From assembly GCA_001899635.1 (NCBI GenBank), contig MKVQ01000020.1, positions 100,051 to 164,050 of the forward strand: 64,000 nucleotides of DNA, written 5' to 3'. Below are positions 1 to 9,022 of this stretch, one piece after another (the stretch's first letter is position 1; each line of letters starts with the position of its first letter). The DNA comes from Myxococcales bacterium 68-20 (GTDB taxonomy: Bacteria; Myxococcota_A; Polyangia; Polyangiales; Polyangiaceae). Below the pieces are notes generated by a model, which saw only the letters and a list, made by a program, of their open reading frames with translations, did not search any database and was not told the DNA's origin. The translations under genes were made by a program, and so were the position numbers.

Positions 1-2
1 CA

Positions 3-728
3 GTCGACTTCGTCGCGCTCGGCGGGCGCACGGGCTGCGCCATCGGCACGTCGGACCGTGCACTCTATTGCTGGGGACGGCGTGACAACGTCATCGGCGG
101 GGCCACCGACGCGGGCGACGACGCGGGCGCCTTTTCTCCGCAGGTCATGCCGCTCTTCACTCCGCCGGTACGAGAGCTGGCGATTGGCGCGTCGCTCGAT
201 GACGACACGATCATGACCCTCCTCGACGGAGGCGTTCTGGCTACGCTCGGCGGTCAGCCGGTCGGAGGATCGTCCGTCAAACCGTCCACACCATTTCCGA
301 TCACGCTCGCGGGCGTCGCTCGCCTCGGCGTGTTCGCGTACGTGGATGACGGCGGCCTCCTCAAGCGCTGGTACCCGAGGAGCGGTGAGCTCTACATTCC
401 GCTTCCCCACTCGGTCATCGAGGTCGCGATTTCATCAGTGGATGGGCAGGGAGGAGCGCTCCTCGCCGATGGGCGCCTCTTCCGTTGGGGACCGAACGCG
501 GCGGGGACGCTTGGTCGTCATCCGGACATGTTGGAATTTGGCGAGTACCCCGTGGAGATGGGGGAAGTCACCGCCGATCGCGTCGTCTCGTTTGCGACGA
601 CCGTTGGCTCGACCTGCGCTTCGCGTGCCGATGGCACCATCAGGTGTTGGGGCGCGAACACGCACGGCGAGCTCGGGCGCGGCACGGTCGACGCCGTAGC
701 TCATCCAGAATCTCAGGTGATCCAATGA
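3..728 (+). CDS. RCC1-repeat protein, C-terminal part (5' end outside window)
   Basis: The reading frame is open from the first complete codon at position 3, so the gene begins before the window; 241 residues are visible. Two RCC1-type blades are recognisable by a Cys-x-x-(R/G)-x-DG-x-(I/L)-x-CWG pattern: one near residues 8-25 (ends YCWG) and one near 205-230 (RADGTIRCWGANTHGELG). RCC1 repeats fold into a seven-bladed propeller; in myxobacteria such Cys-bearing RCC1 proteins are usually secreted or surface lipoproteins of unknown role, not chromatin factors. The middle blades are divergent. The TGA stop overlaps the ATG of the next gene (ATGA), so the two are translationally coupled and presumably co-transcribed. 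The missing N-terminus prevents a call on a signal peptide. Confidence 0.75.
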   Translation, partial: VDFVALGGRTGCAIGTSDRALYCWGRRDNVIGGATDAGDDAGAFSPQVMPLFTPPVRELAIGASLDDDTIMTLLDGGVLATLGGQPVGGSSVKPSTPFPITLAGVARLGVFAYVDDGGLLKRWYPRSGELYIPLPHSVIEVAISSVDGQGGALLADGRLFRWGPNAAGTLGRHPDMLEFGEYPVEMGEVTADRVVSFATTVGSTCASRADGTIRCWGANTHGELGRGTVDAVAHPESQVIQ

Positions 729-2458
729 AACGTGTCGCGACTGCGGCTCTCGTCGCCTTCGCAATCTTCGCGTGCGGCAAAGAGCGTAACGGTTTCTCGC
801 CCAACACCTCGACGCCCTTCGAGCCAGACTCGGGGACGCCAGCCGGCTGCGAGAGTGGGGGGCTGCGTTGCTCACGCGATCTGCGCGCGATCGTCGAGTC
901 GTGCGACGAGTCACGCGTGGTCAAGGCATGTGGAGCGAACGAAGGTTGTTCGGACGCCCGATGCGTTCCTGCTTGCGAAATCACCAGCGCGTCGACCGGC
1001 TGCGAGTTCGTGGCTGTTCCGCCTACTCCTCAGCCAGAGAGCGCCGGCTCATGCTTCGCCGCGATCATCACGAACACGTGGGAGACACCCGCGCGCATCG
1101 AAGCCGACTATGAGGGTGCGCCACTCGATCTTCTCACGTCTGCGCGGATCGTCCGGTCGGAGAACGGCAAAGTCGTGTACGCGCCCTTCCCGGGAGAGCT
1201 CGCGCCCGGTGAGGTCGGTGTGCTCTTCCTCAGCGCGACGCTGAGCGAAAATAGTCACCACGTCGCTTGTCCGCTCGGTGTCATCCCTGCGCTCGCGGAC
1301 ACCGCACGCAACGGCACGCGGAGAGGCTCTGCCATCCAGATCAAAACGACCGCGCCCGTCAGCGCCTACAGCATCTATCCGTTCGGAGGAGCATCGAGCT
1401 TCACTCCCGGCGCTACGCTCTTGCTCCCGGTCGGTGCGTGGAAGACCAGCTATGTCGTGACCAGCCCGGCGGAGGTGATGCGTCGCTCGATGCCGGCTTA
1501 TGCCGCAACGCATATCGTAGCCGCGGAGGACGACACGGACGTCGTGGTAGTTGCAAGCCAACACATCCAACCAGGCCGCAATGTCGAAGGAGCGTCACCG
1601 GGCGTCCCGAAGACATATAAACTCCGCCGCGGCGAACAGCTTCAATTCGAGCAAGACCCCGAGCTGACCGGCACGCTCATCTCGGCGACCAAGAAGATCG
1701 GCGTTTGGTCCTCACATGCGTGCATGGATATCCCGACGCGCTATTGCTGCTGCGATTCATCGCATCTTCAGCTCTTCCCAGTCGGCACGATGGGACGCGA
1801 ATACGCCGTCGTCCCTTACCTCGCGCGCGCCGGCGAGGAGGTCGGGGAAGACTATCTGTTTCGAATCACAGGTGCGGTCGATGGCACCGTGCTGACGTAC
1901 GAGCCGTCCCCGCCAGAGGGCGCACCACTCTCCGTCAATGCCGGCGAGTCGATACCGTTCACGAGTCGGAAGCCGTTCGTCGTGCGAAGTCAGGATTCCG
2001 AGCATCCGATCGGCGTGTACGCCTTCATGACGGGACCGATCGATGGTTTGGGCGAAGGGGATCCCGAGTTCACCAGCGTGGTCCCGACCGAGCAGTATCT
2101 CGGCCGCTACATCTTCTTCATCGACCCGACGTACAGCACCTCGCACCTCGTCGTCATCCGGTCGCGAGAGGAAGGAAAGGACTTCCAACCCGTCGTTCTC
2201 GATTGCGCCGGTACACTCGACGGTTGGCAGGCGCTTGGGACTTCCGGCAAGCACGAATACACGCGGGTACGCTTGACGAAGGACTTCGTGCCGCAAGTCG
2301 TCGGAGCCGGGAAGTGTGAAGCCGGACGTCATGTGCTCGAGAGTCCCGGTCCTGTCGCCGTGACCGTTTGGGGGACGGACAAGTGGGCGAGCTACGCGTA
2401 TCCGGGAGGGTCGGCCATCCGCCCGCTGAACAACGTCGATCCGGTGTTGGTGAAGTAG
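725..2458 (+). CDS. IgGFc-binding-domain lipoprotein
   Basis: 577 residues. The start ATG overlaps the stop of the RCC1 gene and opens a lipoprotein signal peptide with lipobox near residue 17 (AIFAC). A short Cys-rich segment (about residues 40-85, several Cys spaced as in small disulfide modules) is followed by a large domain to the C-terminus with the pattern of the IgGFc-binding N-terminal family (PF17517): repeated beta strands, an AYSIYPFG segment, an SSHLQLFPVGTMGREYAVV segment, and a late VWGTDKWASYAYPGG segment. The family is common on myxobacterial surfaces; the name comes from a mucin-associated human protein and ligand binding is not established in bacteria. A frame open further upstream exists but lies inside the RCC1 gene. 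A hairpin just downstream probably ends the transcript. Confidence 0.85.
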   Translation: MKRVATAALVAFAIFACGKERNGFSPNTSTPFEPDSGTPAGCESGGLRCSRDLRAIVESCDESRVVKACGANEGCSDARCVPACEITSASTGCEFVAVPPTPQPESAGSCFAAIITNTWETPARIEADYEGAPLDLLTSARIVRSENGKVVYAPFPGELAPGEVGVLFLSATLSENSHHVACPLGVIPALADTARNGTRRGSAIQIKTTAPVSAYSIYPFGGASSFTPGATLLLPVGAWKTSYVVTSPAEVMRRSMPAYAATHIVAAEDDTDVVVVASQHIQPGRNVEGASPGVPKTYKLRRGEQLQFEQDPELTGTLISATKKIGVWSSHACMDIPTRYCCCDSSHLQLFPVGTMGREYAVVPYLARAGEEVGEDYLFRITGAVDGTVLTYEPSPPEGAPLSVNAGESIPFTSRKPFVVRSQDSEHPIGVYAFMTGPIDGLGEGDPEFTSVVPTEQYLGRYIFFIDPTYSTSHLVVIRSREEGKDFQPVVLDCAGTLDGWQALGTSGKHEYTRVRLTKDFVPQVVGAGKCEAGRHVLESPGPVAVTVWGTDKWASYAYPGGSAIRPLNNVDPVLVK

Positions 2459-2523
2459 CAGCCGAGTAGTGCCGTCGCGCGTGGCCTCGATGTCCTCCCG
2501 AGCCTGCGCGCGCGAACGCAGGC

Positions 2524-2555
2524 CGGGTGAGTAGCGCTCGAGGTGCACTCACCCG
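2524..2555 (+). terminator. Hairpin after the IgGFc-binding gene
   Basis: Perfect 9-bp arms CGGGTGAGT (2524-2532) and ACTCACCCG (2547-2555) lie 65 bp after the stop codon. There is no T-tract, as is often the case for terminator-like hairpins in high-GC bacteria. Termination is inferred from position. Confidence 0.5.
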
Positions 2556-2595
2556 AAGATGTCGTCGGCGCGAGCGGAGGGCGACGATCGAAGCT

Positions 2596-2640
2596 CGACC
2601 GTGGATGAGCCCATCGGCGGCCGATGGGACGCCACGGTCG
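2596..2640. other. Compound stem-loop
   Basis: Outer arms CGACCGTGG (2596-2604) and CCACGGTCG (2632-2640) enclose inner arms CCCATCGG (2610-2617) and CCGATGGG (2621-2628) with a CGG loop. Both stems are perfect and are separated by short internal loops (5 and 3 nt). It could be a second terminator, an RNA-processing structure or a dyad binding site; the sequence alone does not decide. Confidence 0.55.
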
Positions 2641-2847
2641 TCCGCCGTCGTGCGTTCCGGAGCCGGTCGCTAGCATCTGCCAGGCAGTGTGGGCCCTCGC
2701 TGGGCGCCAGTCATCGGCACGGATCCCTCGACGAACAGGCCGAAGTGAAAATCGACCGGCATGTACGAATTTCGTGATCGCAAATCTCGCGAGCGACGCA
2801 CTTTGACTTGAGCAGGGCAAAGCACGTCCAAGCTCGGAACGGAGAGC

Positions 2848-4158
2848 ATGTTCATGCGTAGGGCTTATGCCTTGACGTTCGTCTTTGCGGTCATCAGCGG
2901 TGCGTTCACGTACGCGTGCAGCGACGAGACCGAGCCGTTGCCATCGAACGAGCCGGGCGACGGCGGAACCGGCCGCGACAGCGGCAACGGCGGAAGAGAC
3001 GGTCAAAGCTCAGACGACGATCCGCCCACCGACGACGGTGGCTCGCCGCACGACGGCGATGCAAGCACCGAGGATGCCGATTCCCCGGACGCGCTCGACG
3101 CTAGCGACGACGCTCCGATCGACGGTGGTGACGAAGAGGTCGACGGAGGACCGCCGCCGCCCCACACGGTCGTCGTTCTCCGAGTCGGCGAGCTCGACGG
3201 CGGCGCCCTCTCTGCGGGAGCAGCGCAGGTGTTCCTCGACGAGTACGAGCTCCGAAAGAACACGCTCGTGCGCACCATCCGTTTGCCGACCGAAGCCAAC
3301 GGTGATCATCGGCCCCTCGTCCAGTCGACCACGTTGATTCGAGAGGGCTCGCTCTCGACCACGGAAGACGGTCGTGCGGTCGTCGTCGCCGGCTACACGG
3401 GATACCCTGATGACGGGACGGGGCCTTGGACCTCGAGACCAGCCGATATCCCGCGCGTCGTGGCTCGGGTCACGGCCGACGGCCGCGTGGATACGACGAC
3501 GCTGATTTCCGATTCGTTCGGGGCCAATTATGTTGGAGGCGCCACGATCTCCGGCACGGATGTCTGGATCGGTGGAAACGCCGGCAGCGGCGGGCCAGTC
3601 CAGTATCTGCGTTTCGGCAACAGTGTCGGCGGCGGAGCGACGACCGGAACGCAGATTATTGCCCCGTTTTATGCGCACACCTGCCTCCGCATCTTCGAAG
3701 GGCAGCTCTACGCGGCGGCGAGCAATTACATCATCTACCAGGTAGGTACGGGACTGCCGACGACAGGTAACCAAGTCGAGACCGCGATCGTCGAAGACGC
3801 GATCGGTGCCTTCGAATTCGAGTTCGTCGACATGGACGGTCAGCCGGGAGCGGAGCGGCTCTACATCGCCGTAGACGGAATCGGGGGCATCCCGGGCGGA
3901 GTGAGGAAATACGTCTACGACGATGCGGAGAAGAAGTGGACCTTCTCCACGACGTTGAGGGACGACCCGACGTCGGGCCTTCGCGGATTGACCGCCTACA
4001 AGGACGGCGATGACGTGATCCTTGCCGCGACCTCGCCGGACGGCAAACGGCTCGTTCGCATCGTCGATCCCGCCGTTGGAGCAGCGACGTCGACGGTCAT
4101 CGCAACCGCCCCGGACGGAGTCATGTACCGCGGCGTGACACGCGCTCCGAAACCGTAA
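2848..4158 (+). CDS. Lipoprotein with acidic linker and beta-rich C-terminal domain
   Basis: 436 residues. The signal peptide ends at a lipobox near residue 24 (FTYAC). It is followed by about 80 residues very rich in Asp, Gly, Ser and Pro, a flexible linker typical of myxobacterial outer-membrane lipoproteins. The rest (about residues 105-436) has a repeating short-strand pattern with Gly/Asp turns that suggests a beta-propeller, but I recognise no named family. A GGAG sequence lies 6-8 nt before the ATG at 2848; a second in-frame ATG at 2854 would shorten the signal peptide by only two residues. The product is probably anchored at the cell surface; function unknown. Confidence 0.75.
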   Translation: MFMRRAYALTFVFAVISGAFTYACSDETEPLPSNEPGDGGTGRDSGNGGRDGQSSDDDPPTDDGGSPHDGDASTEDADSPDALDASDDAPIDGGDEEVDGGPPPPHTVVVLRVGELDGGALSAGAAQVFLDEYELRKNTLVRTIRLPTEANGDHRPLVQSTTLIREGSLSTTEDGRAVVVAGYTGYPDDGTGPWTSRPADIPRVVARVTADGRVDTTTLISDSFGANYVGGATISGTDVWIGGNAGSGGPVQYLRFGNSVGGGATTGTQIIAPFYAHTCLRIFEGQLYAAASNYIIYQVGTGLPTTGNQVETAIVEDAIGAFEFEFVDMDGQPGAERLYIAVDGIGGIPGGVRKYVYDDAEKKWTFSTTLRDDPTSGLRGLTAYKDGDDVILAATSPDGKRLVRIVDPAVGAATSTVIATAPDGVMYRGVTRAPKP

Positions 4159-4165
4159 ACCGCGC

Positions 4166-4891
4166 CTAGCTCCCCGCGACCTCTGGGGCTCTCGCGTCGT
4201 GAAGCCGGCGCCTGAGCCCCAGTGCGTATCGAACCTGCAGGCGCAAGACCCGCTGACCCGGGCGTGGAGCTAGCGCAATCGGTGGATTGTTGCCCGCCGC
4301 GTTGACGCCCCACACGGTCCCGTCCGCGGCCACGGAGACATGCTTGAGGGCGCCCGGCACCTGCGTCCACGAGGTGCCCGTGCGCTGGTAGATCTTCCCG
4401 TCGGAGTTCACGCCCCACACCTGCGCTGCGCTCCCCGCGGAGATCTGGCTGAGCGCACCGGCCACCTGCTCCCAGGCCGAGCCGGTCCACCGGTAGATCT
4501 TGTCCGCCGCGTTGACGCCCCACACGGTTCCGTCGGCGGCCACGGAGACATGCTTGAGCGCACCGGCCACCTGCTCTCAGAGCCGCCAGCCGATTTGGCC
4601 CTTGGACCACGTGCACCGGGACAGCGTATTGGCGTTCATGAGGCAGGGCACCTGTGCGCTCGTGCACGTCTTGCAGTTGAGGTTCGGCACGCGGTGGTAA
4701 CCGCTCACGTCGCACGAGCATCCGGCGTACTCGTCCGCCGCGCCGAAGATATGGCAGGACTCCTGGGCGAAGACCTCGTTGATGTCGGACGGCCCCCAGT
4801 GGCCGTTGTCGTACTCCATCGCGACGCGCTCCTCGAACGCCACATGCCGCGAGGTCCACTCCGTCAGGCAGCCAACCGCCTCGACGGGCAC
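4166..4891 (-). pseudogene. Broken secreted metalloprotease with tectonin-type repeats
   Basis: Minus-strand remnant in two pieces in one frame. The upstream piece (4577-4891) resembles the core of a zinc metalloprotease that normally carries HEtgHxfGxpDEYa followed by Cys-rich residues and a CLMN segment; here it reads QESCHIFGAADEY, so the first metal-binding His is Gln. It ends GQIGWRL-TGA. Directly after the stop, in the same frame, come about three tectonin-like repeats (KHVSVAADGTVWGVNAA, SAWEQVAGAL). The stop falls exactly where the repeat has Trp (TGG) before EQVAGAL, so it looks like a TGG-to-TGA change. No start codon with a signal peptide is present upstream, and the 3' end runs into sequence unlike a repeat. 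Intact relatives would be secreted proteases with a beta-propeller tail. Confidence 0.6.
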
Positions 4892-4915
4892 ATCTCGACG
4901 GACCCCTGAGCGCAG

Positions 4916-5160
4916 AAGATCGCCGAGTGGAGCGTGAGCGCTAGGACATCGACCGGCAGCTCACCGCGCTCGGGATGCGAAGTCGAACGACCTCGCGAAC
5001 GGCGTGAAGCTTCTCGAGCTCGCGCAGCGCAATGGCCTGTACGTCTCGCAGCCGCCGCACGAACAGCGCCAGCTTCTCAACGTCGACGTATCGACTGCCG
5101 TTCGCTCGTGGAACAGCGGCTCGCGTCCCCCTCACGCGAGCGTCGCTACGTCTTCGGTTT
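4916..5160 (+). pseudogene. Remnant of a large serine recombinase (C-terminal region)
   Basis: Plus-strand sequence in shifting frames reads like the end of a large serine recombinase: a charged coiled-coil piece VERER-stop-DIDRQLTALG (from about 4919), a frame change near 4975, then GVKLLELAQRNGLYVSQPPH and EQRQLLNV (5001-5090), which match the family's 'ilELAqrayelyvsqppaEqrrLLn' segment. After that another frame shift gives FARGT, matching the usual 'RGTL' before the RKPFDLL end. It contains a stop codon and at least two frameshifts, and the catalytic N-terminal domain is missing. It lies directly beside a tRNA-Ser gene, a common landing site for integrating elements. Confidence 0.5.
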
Positions 5161-5166
5161 CTTCGG

Positions 5167-5253
5167 CGGAGAGCAAGGGATTCGAACCCTTGGTACCCTT
5201 GCGGGTACACCTGATTTCGAATCAGGCACCTTCGGCCACTCGGTCAGCTCTCC
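5167..5253 (-). tRNA. tRNA-Ser (anticodon CGA)
   Basis: The minus strand folds as a class II tRNA of 87 nt. Acceptor arms GGAGAGC (5253-5247) and GCTCTCC (5174-5168) pair perfectly with G as discriminator. The anticodon stem CCTGA/TCAGG encloses the loop TTCGAAA (anticodon CGA, reading UCG). The long variable arm TACCCGCAAGGGTA has a GCAA loop, and the T-arm is GGGTTCGAATCCC. The 3' CCA is not encoded (CCG follows). The long variable arm confirms serine. Confidence 0.95.
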
Positions 5254-5445
5254 ACCGCCCACGCTCATCGATCAGGCGACCGAAGTCAAGCCCTGCGAAT
5301 GCGAGGGGTTAGAGTTCGCTGGATTTCCCGCGTCCACGCCGCACCCAAGCGGCACCGATGACGCGCGCGGGAGCGCTGCGCCGCACGCACGCCATAGGCG
5401 CGCGCGAGCAACGCACGAACGGCTGGGCTTTCGGCTCGTCGTCCG

Positions 5446-6348
5446 TCACATCGGGGCGGGCCCGCCGGCGGGCGGGGTGAGGACGGTGCCGGGACGGCCG
5501 ACCGGACGGCCTTCCTCGCCGTCGATCAGAACGCGCTCGCCGTGCAGATCCTCGATGTCGATGACGAGCTCGACGGCGACCTTCGCCGGGGCGTACGTGC
5601 GGAGGCCCACGTCGAAGCCGATGACGGCAGCGATGTTCGCCCTCGAGCGCGGCATCCAGTCCTGGAGGACCGGGTCGGGCTCGCTCGATCGGTTCTGGAT
5701 GTTGAACGTGCGGTTGTAGAGCACCGGACCGCCGAACTGACCGGCCGCGTCGGGGGGCCGGCGCTCGAGCGCCATCGCGACTGTGAGGTCGATTGCGAGC
5801 TCGACCATGTCGTCCGGGGTGATGATGCCTTCGACGCGGCCCTTCGGCGGGAGGACGACGAAGCGCTCGATGCCGGAGAAGTTCGGCAGGACCTCGTCGT
5901 TGCGGATCGTCGTCACGCCCGGCACGTAGCGGACGAACTCGTTCCAAGGATCGATGAGGAGCTGGACCGTGTGCTCGCGGTCGTCGAGGTTCGAGAGGGT
6001 GTAGCGGAGCGTCACCCGCGAGTCGGTCGTAATGTGGAACGGAGGCCGCGGATACGGATCCTGCTCGCCCCGTGGACGCTCGCCGTCGTCGGGCTGGCGA
6101 TAGGGCAAGCGGACCTCGCGGCTGACCTGGAAGATCTGCTGCTGCCCGTCGTCGTACGTGGGCCCGGTCGTCTCGAGCATCCCGAGCACGACCGGGGGCA
6201 AGACCTCCTTCTCGTCCTGGCCGGCGCACGCGCTCGCGACCGCTCCGAGCACGGCGACGCCGGCGAGCGCACGGGCGAGCTTGGGGAGGCCCGTGACCAT
6301 CCCTGTTCGACGTCGACCGCCGGTCGACCCAGGTTCGTGGGTGCACAT
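5446..6348 (-). CDS. Lipoprotein of unknown function
   Basis: 300 residues from the ATG at 6348, chosen because a strong GGAGGAG lies 6 nt upstream; an ATG at 6300 would give a 284-residue form with a tidier signal peptide. The hydrophobic stretch LAGVAVLGAVASAC ends at a lipobox Cys. The mature part (about residues 45-300) is beta-rich, with a TLRYTLSNLDDREHTVQLLI segment and conserved-looking YNRTFNIQNRS, and no family I can name. It follows the sigma54 activator gene on the same strand, about 90 bp from its stop, so the two may be co-transcribed. The sequence shows no enzyme motifs. Confidence 0.75.
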   Translation of the reverse strand: MCTHEPGSTGGRRRTGMVTGLPKLARALAGVAVLGAVASACAGQDEKEVLPPVVLGMLETTGPTYDDGQQQIFQVSREVRLPYRQPDDGERPRGEQDPYPRPPFHITTDSRVTLRYTLSNLDDREHTVQLLIDPWNEFVRYVPGVTTIRNDEVLPNFSGIERFVVLPPKGRVEGIITPDDMVELAIDLTVAMALERRPPDAAGQFGGPVLYNRTFNIQNRSSEPDPVLQDWMPRSRANIAAVIGFDVGLRTYAPAKVAVELVIDIEDLHGERVLIDGEEGRPVGRPGTVLTPPAGGPAPM

Positions 6349-6440
6349 CCGCATCTCCTCCAGCTGGAGACTAGCCGAGTGCGACGACCCCCGCGACGCG
6401 TGTTGCTCCCCGCCCGAACGGCCTTCGCACGACGCCCACC

Positions 6441-8765
6441 TCACCCGACGTCGCCCGAATCGAGCACGCGATACAGGCCTTGCCGGCTCACTCCGAGAGC
6501 CCGTGCGGCGCTTCGCTTGTTCCCGTCGGCACTCGCGATCGCTCGACCGACGAGCGCGCGGAGCTCCGCCTTGTGGCGGGCACGCAGCTCGGCGAGCGTC
6601 GTCTCGCGGAGGGCGGGCTCGCGCTCGTCGTGGCGGCGCGCGCGATCGGCCCCGCTGCGTGCGAGTCGGCTCGAGTCGATCGCGCTGACGAGCTCCTCGC
6701 GGCCGATGACGATGCCCTCGACCATCGCCGCCGCAACGCGGAGGACGTTCGCGAGCTCACGCACGTTGCCGGGCCACGGGTGCTCGGTGAGCATCGCGAG
6801 CGCCGGGATGTCGAGCCGGTGCTCCTTCGTTGCTGAATCACGGGCGAGGAGCGCGCGGGCGATCGCCGGGAGATCCTCGGGACGCTCGCGGAGCGCCGGG
6901 ATCCGAACCGTGATCGCCGCGAGGCGGTAGAAGAGGTCCTCGCGGAACGTGCCTGCGGCCACCATCTCGGCGAGGTCGCGATGCGTCGCCGCGATGACAC
7001 GCACGTCGACCTTGCGCGTGCGCGTGCCGCCGACGGCGCGCACCTGGCCGTCCTCGAGCACGCGGAGGAGCTTCGTCTGCATCGCCGGGCTCATCTCGCC
7101 GACCTCGTCGAGGAACAGCGTGCCGCCCTCGGACTCGACGAAGAGGCCCGGCCGCGCGCGATCGGCGCCGGTGAACGCTCCGCGCTCGTGACCGAAGAGC
7201 TCCGCCTCGAGGAGCGGATGCGGGATGGCCCCGCAGTTGACGGCGAGGAGCGGCGCCCCCTGCCTCGCCGACAGGCGATGGGCGAAGCGGGCGAACAGCT
7301 CCTTGCCTGCACCCGTCTCGCCGGTGAGCACGAGGCTCGCGTTCGAGCGCGCTGCGCGGGCGACCGTCGCGAGCGCGCGCATCAGGCCCGGAGACGTCCC
7401 CGCGATACCGATCTCGTCCTTCGCGCGGAGCACCTCGTCGCCGACGTCGAGCTCGGCCTCGGCGCGCTTGCTTTGGCGGTGCGCGGCGGTGCGCTGCTCG
7501 ACCTGGCGGAGCGTCCGGAGGAGCGTCTTCCTGTGCTCCGGAGGCGCGCGATCGACAAGACGGGCGCGCAGCATGACGAGCGCGTTCTGGGCGAGCGATC
7601 CGATCGGCTCGGGCTCCGCCACGAGCGCGGCAAAGGCCTCGTGCTCGATCCGCGCCGCACTGCCGCCCATCGCGCAGGCAGCCGCACCGAGCCAGCGAAG
7701 GAGCCAGGCGTCGGCCGCCCCCGCCCGCCCGGCAATCGCGAGCGCTTGAGCCGCGTGGGCCCGCGTGCCACCGCGCGCCGCGCTCGCCATCATGCCGATG
7801 GCGATACGCTCCGCCTCGCCGATGCGGCCGCGCGAGACGAGGCTGAGGGCGCGGACGCGCTCGAGCGCGAAGCGAAGTGGCGGACCAAGGCCCTCGATGG
7901 CGAGCCCTTCGTCGACGAGAGCCTCGACGACCTCAGCGCGTGCCCCGGTCGCGAGCGCGAGCCCGGCGCGGAAGGCAAGGAGCTGCGCGCGCTGCCAGCC
8001 GGCCTTGAGCTCCGCATCGTCAGTGCGCTCGAGCAGAGCGCGCGCCTCTTCGTAGGCGCCCAGATCGATGAGGGTGAGGAGCCGGGCGGACGTCAGCGAC
8101 CACTCCACCGACGCGGCCGGCGCCGACCTCGGCAGCATCGCGGCCCGATCGAGCAGCTGGAGCGCCGCGTCGAATCGCCCGGCAGCGCGATGCGCCATCG
8201 CGGCATTGTAGAATACACGTAGAGCCCGGGCGCGCGGGAGAGACTCCACGGGCGCCGGGATTCCAGGATGCGCGGGCGAGACGAGCAGATCGAACGTCTC
8301 TCGCGCGCGCTCGTCGTCGCCGACACGCGAGAGCAGGAGCGCATAGTCCGAGAGCACCGTCGCCTGAGTCCTCGGATCGGCTGCGCGTTCGGCGAGGTGA
8401 CGCGCACGCGCCGCGTGGCGGAGCCCCGCGACGTAGTCGCCTCGTGCGCGCTCGACCTCGGCCAGCGCGAGCTCGGCGAGCGCCGTCTCGCGACGTGAGC
8501 CCGCCGCACGCGCGATGCGGATCGCCTCGAGCGCGAGTCGCTCGGCCTCGTCGGTCTTGTCGTCGTAGAGCATCGCGAGGGCGAGGACGCGCCTCGCCGC
8601 AGCACGCGCGGACTCGGCAGCGCGGCCGCTACCCTCTACGTCCTTCTTTGCTCGCGACGTCTCGGCGGTGTCGAGCGCATCTTCTGCGAGCGAGCGCGCT
8701 CGCCCGAAGTCACCGGCATCGAGCGCCTCGATGGCCTGTTCCAGCGTCGATCGGGTATGGGCCAT
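6441..8765 (-). CDS. Sigma54-dependent transcriptional activator with TPR-like N-terminus
   Basis: 774 residues. The C-terminal 290 residues are a bacterial enhancer-binding protein: Walker A GETGAGKE (about 482-489), the sigma54-contact loop GAFTGA (about 529), Walker [13 protein letters not shown] (about 547-558), a RxDLFYRL arginine-finger region, PWPGNVREL, and a Fis-type helix-turn-helix at the end ([20 protein letters not shown]). The first 440 residues are helical repeats rich in Ala, Arg and Leu, like tetratricopeptide repeats, and probably act as the signal-sensing region instead of a receiver or GAF domain. The start ATG directly abuts an 8-bp inverted repeat (8766-8790), a candidate autoregulatory operator. 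It is divergent from the DUF4142 lipoprotein gene at 9023, a possible target. Confidence 0.93.
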   Translation of the reverse strand: MAHTRSTLEQAIEALDAGDFGRARSLAEDALDTAETSRAKKDVEGSGRAAESARAAARRVLALAMLYDDKTDEAERLALEAIRIARAAGSRRETALAELALAEVERARGDYVAGLRHAARARHLAERAADPRTQATVLSDYALLLSRVGDDERARETFDLLVSPAHPGIPAPVESLPRARALRVFYNAAMAHRAAGRFDAALQLLDRAAMLPRSAPAASVEWSLTSARLLTLIDLGAYEEARALLERTDDAELKAGWQRAQLLAFRAGLALATGARAEVVEALVDEGLAIEGLGPPLRFALERVRALSLVSRGRIGEAERIAIGMMASAARGGTRAHAAQALAIAGRAGAADAWLLRWLGAAACAMGGSAARIEHEAFAALVAEPEPIGSLAQNALVMLRARLVDRAPPEHRKTLLRTLRQVEQRTAAHRQSKRAEAELDVGDEVLRAKDEIGIAGTSPGLMRALATVARAARSNASLVLTGETGAGKELFARFAHRLSARQGAPLLAVNCGAIPHPLLEAELFGHERGAFTGADRARPGLFVESEGGTLFLDEVGEMSPAMQTKLLRVLEDGQVRAVGGTRTRKVDVRVIAATHRDLAEMVAAGTFREDLFYRLAAITVRIPALRERPEDLPAIARALLARDSATKEHRLDIPALAMLTEHPWPGNVRELANVLRVAAAMVEGIVIGREELVSAIDSSRLARSGADRARRHDEREPALRETTLAELRARHKAELRALVGRAIASADGNKRSAARALGVSRQGLYRVLDSGDVG

Positions 8766-8790
8766 GGAGTGTCCGAAAATGTGACACTCC
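8766..8790. promoter_or_regulatory. Hyphenated inverted repeat next to the activator start codon
   Basis: GGAGTGTC (8766-8773) and GACACTCC (8783-8790) are perfect 8-bp arms around a 9-nt AT-rich centre. The left arm touches the activator ATG. Its position suggests an operator for self-control or a hairpin covering the translation start. Confidence 0.5.
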
Positions 8791-8806
8791 CCTCGGCCGC
8801 AGGTCA

Positions 8807-8839
8807 ACGAACCTCGAGCGCATCTCGCTCGAGGTTCGT
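8807..8839. promoter_or_regulatory. 14-bp perfect inverted repeat in divergent promoter region
   Basis: ACGAACCTCGAGCG (8807-8820) pairs perfectly with CGCTCGAGGTTCGT (8826-8839) around a 5-nt CATCT centre, between two divergent genes. It sits about 40 bp from the activator start and 180 bp from the lipoprotein start. A terminator makes no sense between divergent genes, so a regulator-binding dyad or an RNA leader element is more likely. Confidence 0.5.
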
Positions 8840-9022
8840 GGATCGCGCTCGACCTTCGGTTTCCGGGGCGCGCTGACCCGCTCGCGCTCTTGCAGGCTCG
8901 CCCCCCCACTGCGTGAACCCGCAGTCACGACCCCACGCTCGGGCGCCCGATCGCCGTCTCTCCAGGCATCCCGGCGAGATGGCACCGTCGATGCGACGCG
9001 CGCCTCGCTCGGAGGTCGGGCC

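Larger units (their letters stand above)
2459..2847. other. 389-bp intergenic region with two strong hairpins
   Basis: No credible gene. It holds two perfect inverted repeats (2524-2555 and 2596-2640, listed separately) and then about 200 bp with no recognised signal before the next lipoprotein gene. A TTGACT hexamer near 2803 could be a -35 element, but no convincing -10 follows. Confidence 0.6.

Noticed and set aside
4941-5210. Minus-strand ORF between the protease remnant and the tRNA
   Set aside because: It is antisense to the recombinase-like segment and runs through the tRNA; the opposite strand matches a known family better.
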